NCBI GenBank assembly: GCA_002433065.1
Contig: DJHK01000023.1
Location: 1-49,987, forward strand
Source of the DNA: Chloroflexi bacterium UBA6622
GTDB taxonomy: Bacteria; Chloroflexota; UBA11872
Direction of reading: 5' to 3'
Length of the DNA: 49,987 bases
Shown: one piece after another, positions 33,887 to 41,997 of the stretch
Layout: each line of letters begins with the position of its first letter
Position numbering within the stretch: position 1 is the stretch's first letter
Made by a program: the position numbers and the translations under genes
Notes under the pieces: generated by a model
What the model was told of the DNA's origin: nothing
Database searches by the model: none
What the model saw: only the letters and a program-made list of their open reading frames with translations

Positions 33887-34756
33887 ATGGCACTACGACC
33901 GCTTAGCGATGTTCAGTTCATAGTGGGCGGTCCGCCGGGGACTCTTGATCATCCTGAGGGCGTGACTTGGGGGCCTGATGGGTTTGCCTATGCCGGTGGA
34001 GAAGCAGGGCAGATTTACCGAATCGACGTTGAGTCGAAGAGCTTCGAGGAGATCGCGAAGCTAACGGGTTTTGTGGCGGGACTCTGTTGTGATAGGGAAT
34101 CCAACATTTATGCCTGCAACATCACTGAGCAACGCTTGTACAGGGTGACGGCTGATGGGGACGTTTCTGAGGTGAGTGCTGGGACTGATCGAGTGTCTAT
34201 GAAGGTTCCGAACTATCCATGTTTTCACCCATCAGGTGATTTGTATGTGTCTGACTCGGAAACGGGTGGCGAGTCGAGTGGATGTATCTTTCGTGTCACC
34301 CGTACCGGCGAAACGCTGTTTTTCAGCGATGCATCTCCAAAATTTACGAATGGCCTGTGCGTTGATCGGAGTGGCGAGTGGCTCTATGTGGTTGAGTCAC
34401 GACTGCCTGGAGTTTCTCGGATAAGAATTCACGATGATGGATCGGCCGGGGAGCGTCAGGTGGTCGCGACGCTTCCAGATCAGGTGCCTGATGGTGTGCA
34501 ATTTGATGAGGAAGGGGTGCTGTACATCACGATGTATACCCCGGACCGTATTTACCGGCTTTATCCAGACGGAGGACTCGAGCTTCTCGTGGAAGATCCA
34601 ACGCACGAAACTCTCTCCTCTCCCACCAATATTGCGTTTGGTGGCTCAGACCGTCGGATGCTTTTGATCTCCAGTCTGGGGCGATGGCAGATCAACGGAC
34701 TGAGAGTCGAGGTGGCTGGACTCCCTCTAAATTACGGGGAGCCAATTGGTGATTGA
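33887..34756 (+). CDS. SMP-30/gluconolactonase-like six-bladed propeller
   Basis: A 289-residue propeller of the SGL family, which hydrolyses sugar lactones to aldonic acids with a divalent metal. Blades are visible as LDHPEGVTWGPDGFAYAGG, VAGLCCDRESNIYACN, MKVPNYPCFHPSGDLYVSDS, FTNGLCVDRSGEWLYVVES and VPDGVQFDEEGVLYITMY. The Glu, Asn and Asp turns (EG, NG, DG) match the metal site of the family. ATG 33887 has GGAGGGG four bases upstream; a frame open to 33785 is not needed. It ends 68 bases from the convergent SDR gene. A lactonase next to the oxidase operon fits oxidation of a sugar to its acid (inference). Confidence 0.88.
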   Translation: MALRPLSDVQFIVGGPPGTLDHPEGVTWGPDGFAYAGGEAGQIYRIDVESKSFEEIAKLTGFVAGLCCDRESNIYACNITEQRLYRVTADGDVSEVSAGTDRVSMKVPNYPCFHPSGDLYVSDSETGGESSGCIFRVTRTGETLFFSDASPKFTNGLCVDRSGEWLYVVESRLPGVSRIRIHDDGSAGERQVVATLPDQVPDGVQFDEEGVLYITMYTPDRIYRLYPDGGLELLVEDPTHETLSSPTNIAFGGSDRRMLLISSLGRWQINGLRVEVAGLPLNYGEPIGD

Positions 34757-34824
34757 GGAGAGGCAACCAACAGAAGCTCGCTTCGTATATGGATGGGGAA
34801 CTAGCTCAGGGGAGGACTAGTCGG

Positions 34825-35595
34825 CTAATCGTTGACTCCCATGTTTGCGGTCACTCCACCATCAACAAACATGACGTCTCCCGTGACGTAGTGAGCTTCG
34901 TCCGAAGCAAGATATGCCACGGCACTCGCGACATCGTTGGGCAACCCTAGCTTTTTATTCGGGATCGAGGCCTGGATGGCTTTGAGGTTCCGATTGTCCC
35001 TGTCGTAACGCTCCACGTAGATCGCTCCAGGCGCGATGACGTTCACAGTGATTTGCTTGGGGGCTAGCTCAATCGCGAGTGCTCGGCTAAAGGCATTTAC
35101 CGCACCCTTCGTGGCGCCGTAGATGACGTGGCCTGAAGAATGCAGGGCACTGTGGACAGAACTAATATTGATTATGCGGCCTCGGCCTCGTTCTTTCATC
35201 GGGCCAAGCGCGGCATGCGATGTTTGAATCATGGCAAGAACGTTGATGTTGAACAGCGAAGTCCATTCGTCGAGAGATGTCTCAGCAAACGGCTTGTCCA
35301 GGGTGAACCCCGCGTTGTTTACAAGGATATCCAGTCCACCGAATGTTTCTGTTGCGCTGGAGACGAGGAGGCTTGCCGTCGATGGTTCCCTAAAGTCAGC
35401 TTCAACCGCTAAGGCCGATCCCCCATTGTTGTTGATCTCGTCTGCGAGGCTTCGCGCACCAGCAATGCTGTTGGACGCTGAAAGCACGATGCGTGCACCC
35501 TCTTCCGCCAAGCGTTGTGCGATTCCAACGCCGATGCCGGTGCCGGCACCAGTAATTACGGCAACACGCCCACGGAGGCGATGGTCAGTGGGCAC
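34825..35595 (-). CDS. SDR family oxidoreductase
   Basis: A 256-residue classical SDR. TGAGTGIG (15-22) binds the cofactor; NNAG at 93-96; catalytic S145/S146, Y159 and K163 (YGATK). The end VTGDVMFVDGGVTANMG is typical of 3-oxoacyl-ACP-reductase and glucose-dehydrogenase-like members. GTG start without a clear ribosome site, 33 bases after the molybdopterin subunit 2 stop. It is the last gene of the enolase-oxidase operon and probably oxidises an alcohol intermediate of that pathway. A 12-base palindrome lies in its TGAGTGIG codons (35539-35550). Confidence 0.92.
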   Translation of the reverse strand: MPTDHRLRGRVAVITGAGTGIGVGIAQRLAEEGARIVLSASNSIAGARSLADEINNNGGSALAVEADFREPSTASLLVSSATETFGGLDILVNNAGFTLDKPFAETSLDEWTSLFNINVLAMIQTSHAALGPMKERGRGRIINISSVHSALHSSGHVIYGATKGAVNAFSRALAIELAPKQITVNVIAPGAIYVERYDRDNRNLKAIQASIPNKKLGLPNDVASAVAYLASDEAHYVTGDVMFVDGGVTANMGVND

Positions 35596-35628
35596 AGGGT
35601 TTGAGTGGTGTTAGCGATACCACGGTAG

Positions 35629-37863
35629 TTACTGAGTACTGGAAGCTATGGCTGCACGAACTTTATGGGGGGAGGCCGGAAGATCTCGGATTCGAACACC
35701 GATAGCTTGTGAAATTGCGTTTGCAACCGCGGCCAACGGTGGAACGAGTGGGACTTCTCCTACTCCACGAACACCATAGGGGTGACCTGGGTTGGGAACT
35801 TCCACAATGACGGTTTCGATCATCGGGATATCGAGTGACGTAAGCATGCGATAGTCGAGGAAGCTTGAATTCCGCATGCGACCATCCTCGTCATACACAT
35901 ATTCTTCATGAAGGGCCCAGCCAACTCCTTGAGCTACTCCACCTTCCATCTGGCCTTCGACATACGGTGGGTAAATCGCGGTTCCAGCATCCTGTAACGC
36001 GGTGTAGCGGAGGATATCCACCTTACCCGTTTCGAGGTCTACTTCGACATCCGCAATGTGTAGTGCAAACGTGTTGCCCGCTCCACTTGGTTCAACGGTG
36101 GATTTCCCAACGATTTCCTGGCCGTCGTCGTGGAGCACCGCGGCAGCTTCTTGAAAGGTAATGGTTGTACCGTTTTGACTAAAGGCACCTTGGTCTACCG
36201 CGATCGCGTCAGAGGAAACGTCCCAATAGTCCGAGAGTCCTGAGACCATCTGGGCTTGCAGGTCTTTGGCCGCCTCAATGGCCGCCCATCCGGTGGCAAA
36301 GGTCACGCGGCTACCACCGGTGACCCCGGTGAAAGCAATGCCGTCAGTATCGGGGACAATCGGGTTGACCTGGTCAATGGCAATGCCGAGAGTCTCGGCG
36401 AGTTGCATGGCAGTAGATGTGCGGGTACCGCCAATATCCATGGAGCCTTCAAGGAGGGTCACGGTACCGTCTTCGTTGAGACGTGCAACGGCGCTACTCT
36501 TTCCGCCTCCGTTCATCCAGTAGCCCGAACCTACGCCACGGCCACGACGCTTGGTCGCACTGCCTTCACCCAGGGAAGTTTTCCAGTGATCGGTCGCCAT
36601 CGCGGCCTCGACCGTTTCGATGTTTCCTATCGTGTGGTATTTCGTTCCGTCTGCTCGTACGTCACCTTGCTTGGTGGCATTGAGGTGGCGAAATTCAAGC
36701 GGGTCCATATTGAGCGCCTCACAGATCTCATCAACAAGACAATCCACGCCAAACTCGGCTTGGGGTGCCCCGGGGGCTCGGTAGGCGTGGGATTTTGGCT
36801 TGTTGACGATCACGTCATACCCATCAATTCTGAAATTCTTTATGCCGTAGGGGCCTATAGCGCATAGGCATCCTGCGCCCACTGCGGACCCAGGGTATCC
36901 ACCGGCCTCAAAGGCAAGTTCTATTTTTGCTGCCGTGATTTCACCAGCGTTCGTGACGCCGAGGCAAATAGTTGTGTGTGCACCGGAGGCAGGGCCGGTC
37001 CCTATGAGAACCTCCGTCCGATTCATCGTCATTTTCACCGGGCGACCAGATTTTCGTGATAACACGGCGGCTAAAGGTTCGAGGTAGACCGTGGTCTTTC
37101 CACCAAATCCTCCGCCGATTTCTGCTGGGATCACACGGATTTTTGATTTCGGATAGTCCAGCACTTTGCTCAGATCATCGCGGATACCAAAATGACCTTG
37201 TGAACTGGATTCCACGACCAAGCTTCCGTCAGGGTTCCAATAAGCGAGTGCGTTGTGAGGCTCGATATACCCCTGGTGCACCATGGAGGTGGTGTAGGAA
37301 CGCTCAAACACGTGGTCAGCCGCCGCCATACCGGCTTCAACATCACCTTCTTCGTGAATGATGTGCTTTGCGATGTTGGTAGGTGAATTGCCAAAGGATC
37401 CACTTGTCTCCGTGCGGAGTTCATCGAGGATGATCGGGGCGTCTTTCGCCATTGCGCTTTGGACGTCAAGTATTGGGGGAAGGGTTTCATATTCCACATT
37501 AATGAGGCGGAGGGCTTCCTCAGCTTCGTGAGCACTTATGGCGGCTACGGCGGCGACGGCTTGTCCTGCATAGGTCACACGATTCCGTGCTATGGCTCGT
37601 TCATCCATGTAGTCGCCTGGGCCTGTGTCTGGATAGTCTTCACCCGTGGTTACGGCCAAAATTCCGTCAGCGGTTTCCGCCCGAGAGGTGTCGATGCTTT
37701 TGATGCGGGCTCGCGCATGGGGGCTTCGGAGCACCTTCCCCCAAACCATGCCGGGCATGCTGGCGTCGACTCCGTACTTAGCACGCCCTGTGACCTTGTC
37801 GACTCCGTCATGTCTGACAGGTTGAGTCCCTACGACCTTATAAGTTTTCTCATCTACCGCCAT
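35629..37863 (-). CDS. molybdenum hydroxylase large subunit, copy 2 (xanthine dehydrogenase/aldehyde oxidase family)
   Basis: A 744-residue molybdopterin-binding subunit. Opens with VRHDGVDKVTGRAKYGVDAS, has the Moco-binding loop GGGFGGK (250-256), YRAPGAPQAEFGVD, and the C-terminal GVRGVGEVPLVPP with E703 placed as the catalytic Glu of the family. Such subunits hydroxylate purines, aldehydes, aromatic acids or CO using Mo-OH chemistry, with electrons leaving through 2Fe-2S and FAD subunits. GGAG seven bases before ATG 37863. It is a paralogue of the gene at 38206-40515 over its whole length, but only one 2Fe-2S and one FAD gene are in the operon, so the two large subunits may share them or form different complexes. 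Confidence 0.93.
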   Translation of the reverse strand: MAVDEKTYKVVGTQPVRHDGVDKVTGRAKYGVDASMPGMVWGKVLRSPHARARIKSIDTSRAETADGILAVTTGEDYPDTGPGDYMDERAIARNRVTYAGQAVAAVAAISAHEAEEALRLINVEYETLPPILDVQSAMAKDAPIILDELRTETSGSFGNSPTNIAKHIIHEEGDVEAGMAAADHVFERSYTTSMVHQGYIEPHNALAYWNPDGSLVVESSSQGHFGIRDDLSKVLDYPKSKIRVIPAEIGGGFGGKTTVYLEPLAAVLSRKSGRPVKMTMNRTEVLIGTGPASGAHTTICLGVTNAGEITAAKIELAFEAGGYPGSAVGAGCLCAIGPYGIKNFRIDGYDVIVNKPKSHAYRAPGAPQAEFGVDCLVDEICEALNMDPLEFRHLNATKQGDVRADGTKYHTIGNIETVEAAMATDHWKTSLGEGSATKRRGRGVGSGYWMNGGGKSSAVARLNEDGTVTLLEGSMDIGGTRTSTAMQLAETLGIAIDQVNPIVPDTDGIAFTGVTGGSRVTFATGWAAIEAAKDLQAQMVSGLSDYWDVSSDAIAVDQGAFSQNGTTITFQEAAAVLHDDGQEIVGKSTVEPSGAGNTFALHIADVEVDLETGKVDILRYTALQDAGTAIYPPYVEGQMEGGVAQGVGWALHEEYVYDEDGRMRNSSFLDYRMLTSLDIPMIETVIVEVPNPGHPYGVRGVGEVPLVPPLAAVANAISQAIGVRIRDLPASPHKVRAAIASSTQ

Positions 37864-37906
37864 ACATTGCTCCAGTCGGGATTTAGTGCATCGTAATGTT
37901 TCAAGA

Positions 37907-38200
37907 TCAAGCCTTCTTAAATTCGAGTGTAGGCGTTAATCCGCCGCCCAACGATTCAATGAAATACAACTCGCTTTCTGGTTCAACCTTGGCTCGTAGC
38001 CGACGGCGACTGTTTGCACCGTCGATGAACACCGCAAGCCCTGATCGAAGACGATCGTCTTCGATCAGGCGGTCGTGCAGGCCAGGGAATCGCACATCAA
38101 GTGCATCCACTACTTCTCGAACCGTGTCACCGGGAACTTCAACCTTGGTTTGTCCGCCGGTGAGTTCTCGCATCGGCGTCGGTATATGCACGACAGGCAC
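37907..38200 (-). CDS. MoaD/ThiS-like ubiquitin-fold protein with tail after Gly-Gly
   Basis: A 97-residue beta-grasp protein between the two molybdenum large subunits. VVHIPTPMRELTGGQTKVEV, TVREVVDALDVRFPGL and ELYFIESLGGG follow the MoaD pattern; MoaD carries sulfur as a C-terminal Gly-Gly thiocarboxylate for molybdopterin synthesis. Here Gly-Gly-Gly is followed by about ten residues (LTPTLEFKKA), so the tail must be cut or the protein must act without a thiocarboxylate. GTG start, five bases after the upstream stop. A perfect 30-base palindrome (38040-38069) lies within the gene and codes for LIEDDRLRSG. It could be the cofactor sulfur donor for this operon or an oxidase-specific chaperone partner. 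Confidence 0.8.
   Translation of the reverse strand: MPVVHIPTPMRELTGGQTKVEVPGDTVREVVDALDVRFPGLHDRLIEDDRLRSGLAVFIDGANSRRRLRAKVEPESELYFIESLGGGLTPTLEFKKA
38040..38069. repeat. perfect 30-base palindrome inside the MoaD-like gene
   Basis: Two 15-base arms meet with no spacer (half site CCTGATCGAAGACGA). Every base from 38040 to 38069 pairs with its mirror partner; symmetry stops at 38039/38070. It lies in codons for LIEDDRLRSG on the minus strand. Confidence 0.95.
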
Positions 38201-38205
38201 AGCAA

Positions 38206-40515
38206 CTAGGTTTGATCGCCATTCTGGCTTGTCAGGGCGGCCTGTACGCGTGCAGGAGACATCGGGAGATCTCTAAGGCGAAGCCCCGTGGCATCGTGAA
38301 TTGCGTTGGCCACGGCCGCGGGCGGTGGAACGATCGGAACCTCCCCGACGCCTCGGACACCGTACGGGTGACCCGGGTTCGGAACCTCGACGATAATCGT
38401 CTCAATATTCGGGACGTCAAGGGCCGTAGGCATTCGATAGTCGAGCAGGCTGGAATTCCGAAGAAGACCTTTGTCGTCGTACACGTAGTCCTCGTTTAAA
38501 GCCCATCCGATTCCTTGAACGACGCCACCCTGAATCTGGCCTTCGACGTAAGGTGGGTAAATTGCGACACCTGCGTCTTGTACCGCGGTGTACCGCAGGA
38601 TCTCGACCTTTCCGGTCTCGCCATCTACCTCCACATCGGCGATGTGTGTTGTAAAGGCGCCACCGACACGCTCTGGAGTCACCGTAGCTCTTCCCACAGG
38701 GAAGATTTCCTCATCGGTTAAGAGCAGCGCCGCTTCTCGAACTGTGAGTGATTTTCCATCGGTTAAGAAGGTTCCATCACGATGCGTGATGGCATCTTCT
38801 GACATCTCCCAAAGATCAGCTAACCCCGCGATGATCTGTTGTTTCATGTCATTGGCTGCGTCGTGCGCCGCAATACCGGTCGCAAATGTCACCCGGCTGC
38901 CTCCCGTAACGTCGGTCTGTCCCACAGAGTCGGTGTCAGCAACAATGGGAAAAACGTCGTCGACGGAGATGCCAAGGGTTTCTGCGAATTGCATTGCGAC
39001 CGATGTTCGGGTCCCACCAATGTCAGTTGAGCCTTCAAGCAAGGTCACGCTGCCGTCTGAGTTCAAGCGTGCGATGGCGCTCGAAGTTAGCCCGACGTTA
39101 AACCAGAATCCGGAAGCAATCCCACGTCCACGAAGCTTGCCTGGGACTTGTTCAAGAGGTGTTTGCCAATGGTCTGAGTCTCGAGCGGCTTCCACGCATT
39201 CAATATGTCCGATCCTTGCGTATGGTGGTTCGTCAAGTTGCCAGTCGCCTTCTTTAGCGCTGTTCTGCAACCGAAACTCCACCGGGTCTAGACCTAGTTC
39301 ACGGCAAATTTCGTCTACAACTGTTTCCGATGCGAACTCGGCATGGGTGGCCCCGGGAGCTCGATAGGCGTGGGTCTTGGGTTTGTTTACGACTACGTCG
39401 TAACCCACAACTTTTGCATTGGGCATGTTGTAAGGCGCGAATACGCATTTGCATCCGGCACCAACCACAGAACCGGGGAATCCACCAGCATCGAACGCGA
39501 GTTCCGCATAGCCGGCTTTGACGATGCCGGCGTTGGTTACACCAAGCTTTACCCTGACATACCCGCCAGGGGTTGGCCCCGTTGCTTTTAACACCTCGTC
39601 CCGATCCATATTCATTTTGACGGGTCGACCGCTCTTGCGTGAGAGGAGCGCCGCCAGTGGTTCGAGGTAGGACGTGGTTTTCCCACCGAAGCCTCCACCG
39701 ATTTCCATGGGGGTGACGTGAATCTTCGTGATCGGGTGGTCGAGGATATTGGCTAGTTCTGAGCGAATAGAAAACGCCCCTTGAGAACTGCACCACACGT
39801 GGATATTTCCATCCTTGAGCCAATGGGCCGTGGCGTTGTGTGTTTCGATATATCCCTGGTGGACGACTCCAAATGAGAATTCCCGGTCAACAATGAGGTC
39901 GGACTCTTCAAAACCCTGATCGACATCGCCGGTCTCATACACCATCTTTTCTGCGATGTTGCTCGGCGTTTCGCTTATGACTTGGTCATCCAGTTCAGTT
40001 AGCAGGTCTTCGATAATGATTGGGGCGTCCGGTGCCATAGCCTCGCGAACTTCGAGCACGGCGGGCAGCACCTCGTACGTCACATCGATAAGCTTTACTG
40101 CTTGGCCAGCGATGTGGGGGCTAATTGCTGCTACGGCCGCTACCGGGTGACCGTGATAGTGCGTCTTGGCGCGGGCCAAGATGTTCTCGGTCTTGTATTT
40201 CAAGAGATTCCCATCCCCTTCACCGCCACTGATGATCTTGTCGGCAGGTTCCGGAATGTCTTGTCCGGTGATCACCGCATGTACGCCATCGAGTGCCTCG
40301 GCTCGACTTGTATCAATGCTTAGGATGCGGGCATGGGCGTGAGGGCTGCGCAAGACTTTGCCATGAAATTGCCCTGGCAAATTGATGTCTGATCCGTAAA
40401 GGGCTTCTCCGGTGACTTTTTCAACCCCATCATGCCGAATTGGCGTTGTCCCGATTACGTTGTAGGTGTTGTCGTGATGCTTAACGGTGCGACCTGTCCG
40501 AGTTTCAACAGCCAT
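38206..40515 (-). CDS. molybdenum hydroxylase large subunit, copy 1
   Basis: About 769 residues from ATG 40515, which has GGAGGG eight bases upstream and lies four bases after the 2Fe-2S gene stop; a frame to 40713 falls inside that gene and is not used. Family motifs: IRHDGVEKVTGEALYGSDIN, EIGGGFGGKTTSYLEPLAAL, YRAPGATHAEFASE and C-terminal GVRGVGEVPIVPP with the catalytic Glu. It shares long identical stretches with copy 2 (KVLRSPHA, IDTSRAE, LSRKSGRPVKM), so the pair arose by duplication with insertion or retention of the MoaD-like gene in between. The substrate is not readable; absence of the CoxL active-site loop Cys motif argues against CO dehydrogenase, with low certainty. Confidence 0.93.
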   Translation of the reverse strand: MAVETRTGRTVKHHDNTYNVIGTTPIRHDGVEKVTGEALYGSDINLPGQFHGKVLRSPHAHARILSIDTSRAEALDGVHAVITGQDIPEPADKIISGGEGDGNLLKYKTENILARAKTHYHGHPVAAVAAISPHIAGQAVKLIDVTYEVLPAVLEVREAMAPDAPIIIEDLLTELDDQVISETPSNIAEKMVYETGDVDQGFEESDLIVDREFSFGVVHQGYIETHNATAHWLKDGNIHVWCSSQGAFSIRSELANILDHPITKIHVTPMEIGGGFGGKTTSYLEPLAALLSRKSGRPVKMNMDRDEVLKATGPTPGGYVRVKLGVTNAGIVKAGYAELAFDAGGFPGSVVGAGCKCVFAPYNMPNAKVVGYDVVVNKPKTHAYRAPGATHAEFASETVVDEICRELGLDPVEFRLQNSAKEGDWQLDEPPYARIGHIECVEAARDSDHWQTPLEQVPGKLRGRGIASGFWFNVGLTSSAIARLNSDGSVTLLEGSTDIGGTRTSVAMQFAETLGISVDDVFPIVADTDSVGQTDVTGGSRVTFATGIAAHDAANDMKQQIIAGLADLWEMSEDAITHRDGTFLTDGKSLTVREAALLLTDEEIFPVGRATVTPERVGGAFTTHIADVEVDGETGKVEILRYTAVQDAGVAIYPPYVEGQIQGGVVQGIGWALNEDYVYDDKGLLRNSSLLDYRMPTALDVPNIETIIVEVPNPGHPYGVRGVGEVPIVPPPAAVANAIHDATGLRLRDLPMSPARVQAALTSQNGDQT

Positions 40516-40519
40516 CTGG

Positions 40520-41017
40520 CTAGCCCTCCGTCCGCATCTCTTCAGCGGCTTGCAGGACGGCCTTGACGATCTTGTCATAACCAGTACATCGGCACAGGTT
40601 TCCAGCAAGCCACCAGCGGACCTCGTACTCCGATGGGTTCGGATTGGTCTCAAGAAGCGCCTTTGCGGAAACGATGAAGCCTGGTGTGCAGACGCCACAC
40701 TGCAAGGCGGCATTTTCGAGGAAGGACTGTTGGAGCGGATGTAGTCCTTCAGGTGAGGCTACGCCCTCAATGGTTTCGATCGTTGAGTCGGCGGCTTCCA
40801 CACCCAGCACGCAGCACGCATTGACTAATCGCCCATCCATGATCACGTTGCAGGCGCCGCAGTTTCCGTTGTTGCAGCCCTCCTTGGCGCCGGTGAGGCC
40901 CAAGTGATCTCGGAGGACTTCAAGCAGGCTTTCACGTGGTTCAGCTAGAAAATCTACCGACTCGCCGTTAATAGTTGTCTGGACATGGACCTTGCCGGAA
41001 AGGATTTCAGTGGCCAT
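40520..41017 (-). CDS. 2Fe-2S subunit of the molybdenum hydroxylase
   Basis: A 165-residue electron-transfer subunit from ATG 41017, which overlaps the end of the FAD gene by 11 bases. Plant-ferredoxin-type cluster ligands C48, C53, C56 and C68 (EGCNNGNCGAC...C), and the alpha-helical second cluster with C107, C110 (QCGVC), C142 and C144 (NLCRCTGY). This is the standard pair for the family. The open frame to 41194 is an artefact of the FAD gene. GGGAGGAA stands about 11 bases upstream. It carries electrons from the Mo centre to FAD. Confidence 0.95.
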   Translation of the reverse strand: MATEILSGKVHVQTTINGESVDFLAEPRESLLEVLRDHLGLTGAKEGCNNGNCGACNVIMDGRLVNACCVLGVEAADSTIETIEGVASPEGLHPLQQSFLENAALQCGVCTPGFIVSAKALLETNPNPSEYEVRWWLAGNLCRCTGYDKIVKAVLQAAEEMRTEG

Positions 41018-41894
41018 TGCTGGGGGTTCCTCCCTGGGCGTGTGCCAGGGCGCCTCGCAAGGCGCGCTGGGTAAGTACGTATGACAGTTGTTTTCTGTGG
41101 GCGACGGTGCCCCGCATGTCGTCAATTGGAGAGGCGGTGTCCCTGGCGATCTCGGCTGCTGCTGCAAAGGCAGCTTCACCTGCGGTTTGGCCAATCAGGG
41201 CTTCTCCTGCTGCCTGCACGAACAAGGGGGTTGGGGCTACCGCGCCTAAAGCGATTCGGGCTGCGGTAATGGAGTCGCCGTCTAATTGGAGAAATGCTCC
41301 CGCACCCACGACGGCAATATCCATCTCGTTTCTTGGGATGAATCGAAGATAGTGGGTGCCAGAATTTGGTGGTGGAGACGGCAGTGTGAGAGATACGAGC
41401 ATTTCTCCTGCTTCGAGACTGTTTCGTCCTGGTGCCGTACAGAAATCTTCAACGGCGATTTCACGACGCCCGTTTGGGCCTGCCACATTGCAAATTGCGG
41501 AGTGCACTATAAGCGCAGGAATGCTGTCTCCAGCGGGGCCAGCGTTACACAGGTTACCGCCCACCGAAGCCCGTCCTTGAATGCCAGTGCTTCCAATGAT
41601 TCGGGCAGCGTCAACGATGGCCGGGTAGGCCGCGCAGAAGTTGTCGTTTCCATATAGCTCGTAACACGGTGTTGCGGCACCAAGAGTCGTGGTGCCGTCG
41701 GCGCTGACAGTAAGATCCGTCAGTTCGGGGATACCCTTAGCGTCGACGAACAACTCGGTATCGCGTCCGTCTTCACGTACCTGAACAATCAGGTCAGTTC
41801 CTCCCGCGAGGATGCGGGCGTTTTCTCCATGTTCGGCAAGTAACGCCACTGCATCATCGACCGTGGTTGGCGCGGCGTACTGTATTGCTCGCAC
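41007..41894 (-). CDS. FAD-binding subunit of the molybdenum hydroxylase (CoxM-like)
   Basis: About 295 residues from GTG 41894, with GGGGAG seven bases upstream; 41936 is the longest start. FAD-binding marks are ARILAGGTDLIVQVRED near the start and GSTGIQGRASVGGNLCNAGPAGD in the middle, both standard for CoxM/XdhB FAD subunits. The C-terminal CO_deh_flav_C domain (NEMDIAVVGAGAFLQLDGD) is present. Electrons leave from here to NAD+ or a respiratory carrier. It follows the enolase gene after about 100 bases and starts the hydroxylase set. Confidence 0.93.
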   Translation of the reverse strand: MRAIQYAAPTTVDDAVALLAEHGENARILAGGTDLIVQVREDGRDTELFVDAKGIPELTDLTVSADGTTTLGAATPCYELYGNDNFCAAYPAIVDAARIIGSTGIQGRASVGGNLCNAGPAGDSIPALIVHSAICNVAGPNGRREIAVEDFCTAPGRNSLEAGEMLVSLTLPSPPPNSGTHYLRFIPRNEMDIAVVGAGAFLQLDGDSITAARIALGAVAPTPLFVQAAGEALIGQTAGEAAFAAAAEIARDTASPIDDMRGTVAHRKQLSYVLTQRALRGALAHAQGGTPSNGH

Positions 41895-41997
41895 TACGAT
41901 TCTCCCCTCAAGAAGCGACAGCGGATTGTATTGCACCTATTGTCACGACTTCTGGCCGTCCTTGCCAGTCCGGATCCATGATTGGCCCGAAAATGTC

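Noticed and set aside
38588..39367. Plus-strand frame of 259 codons opposite molybdenum subunit 1
   Set aside because: Antisense to an intact conserved gene; no family motif; Ser/Pro/Arg-rich shadow. A similar one lies at 36256-36867 opposite copy 2.
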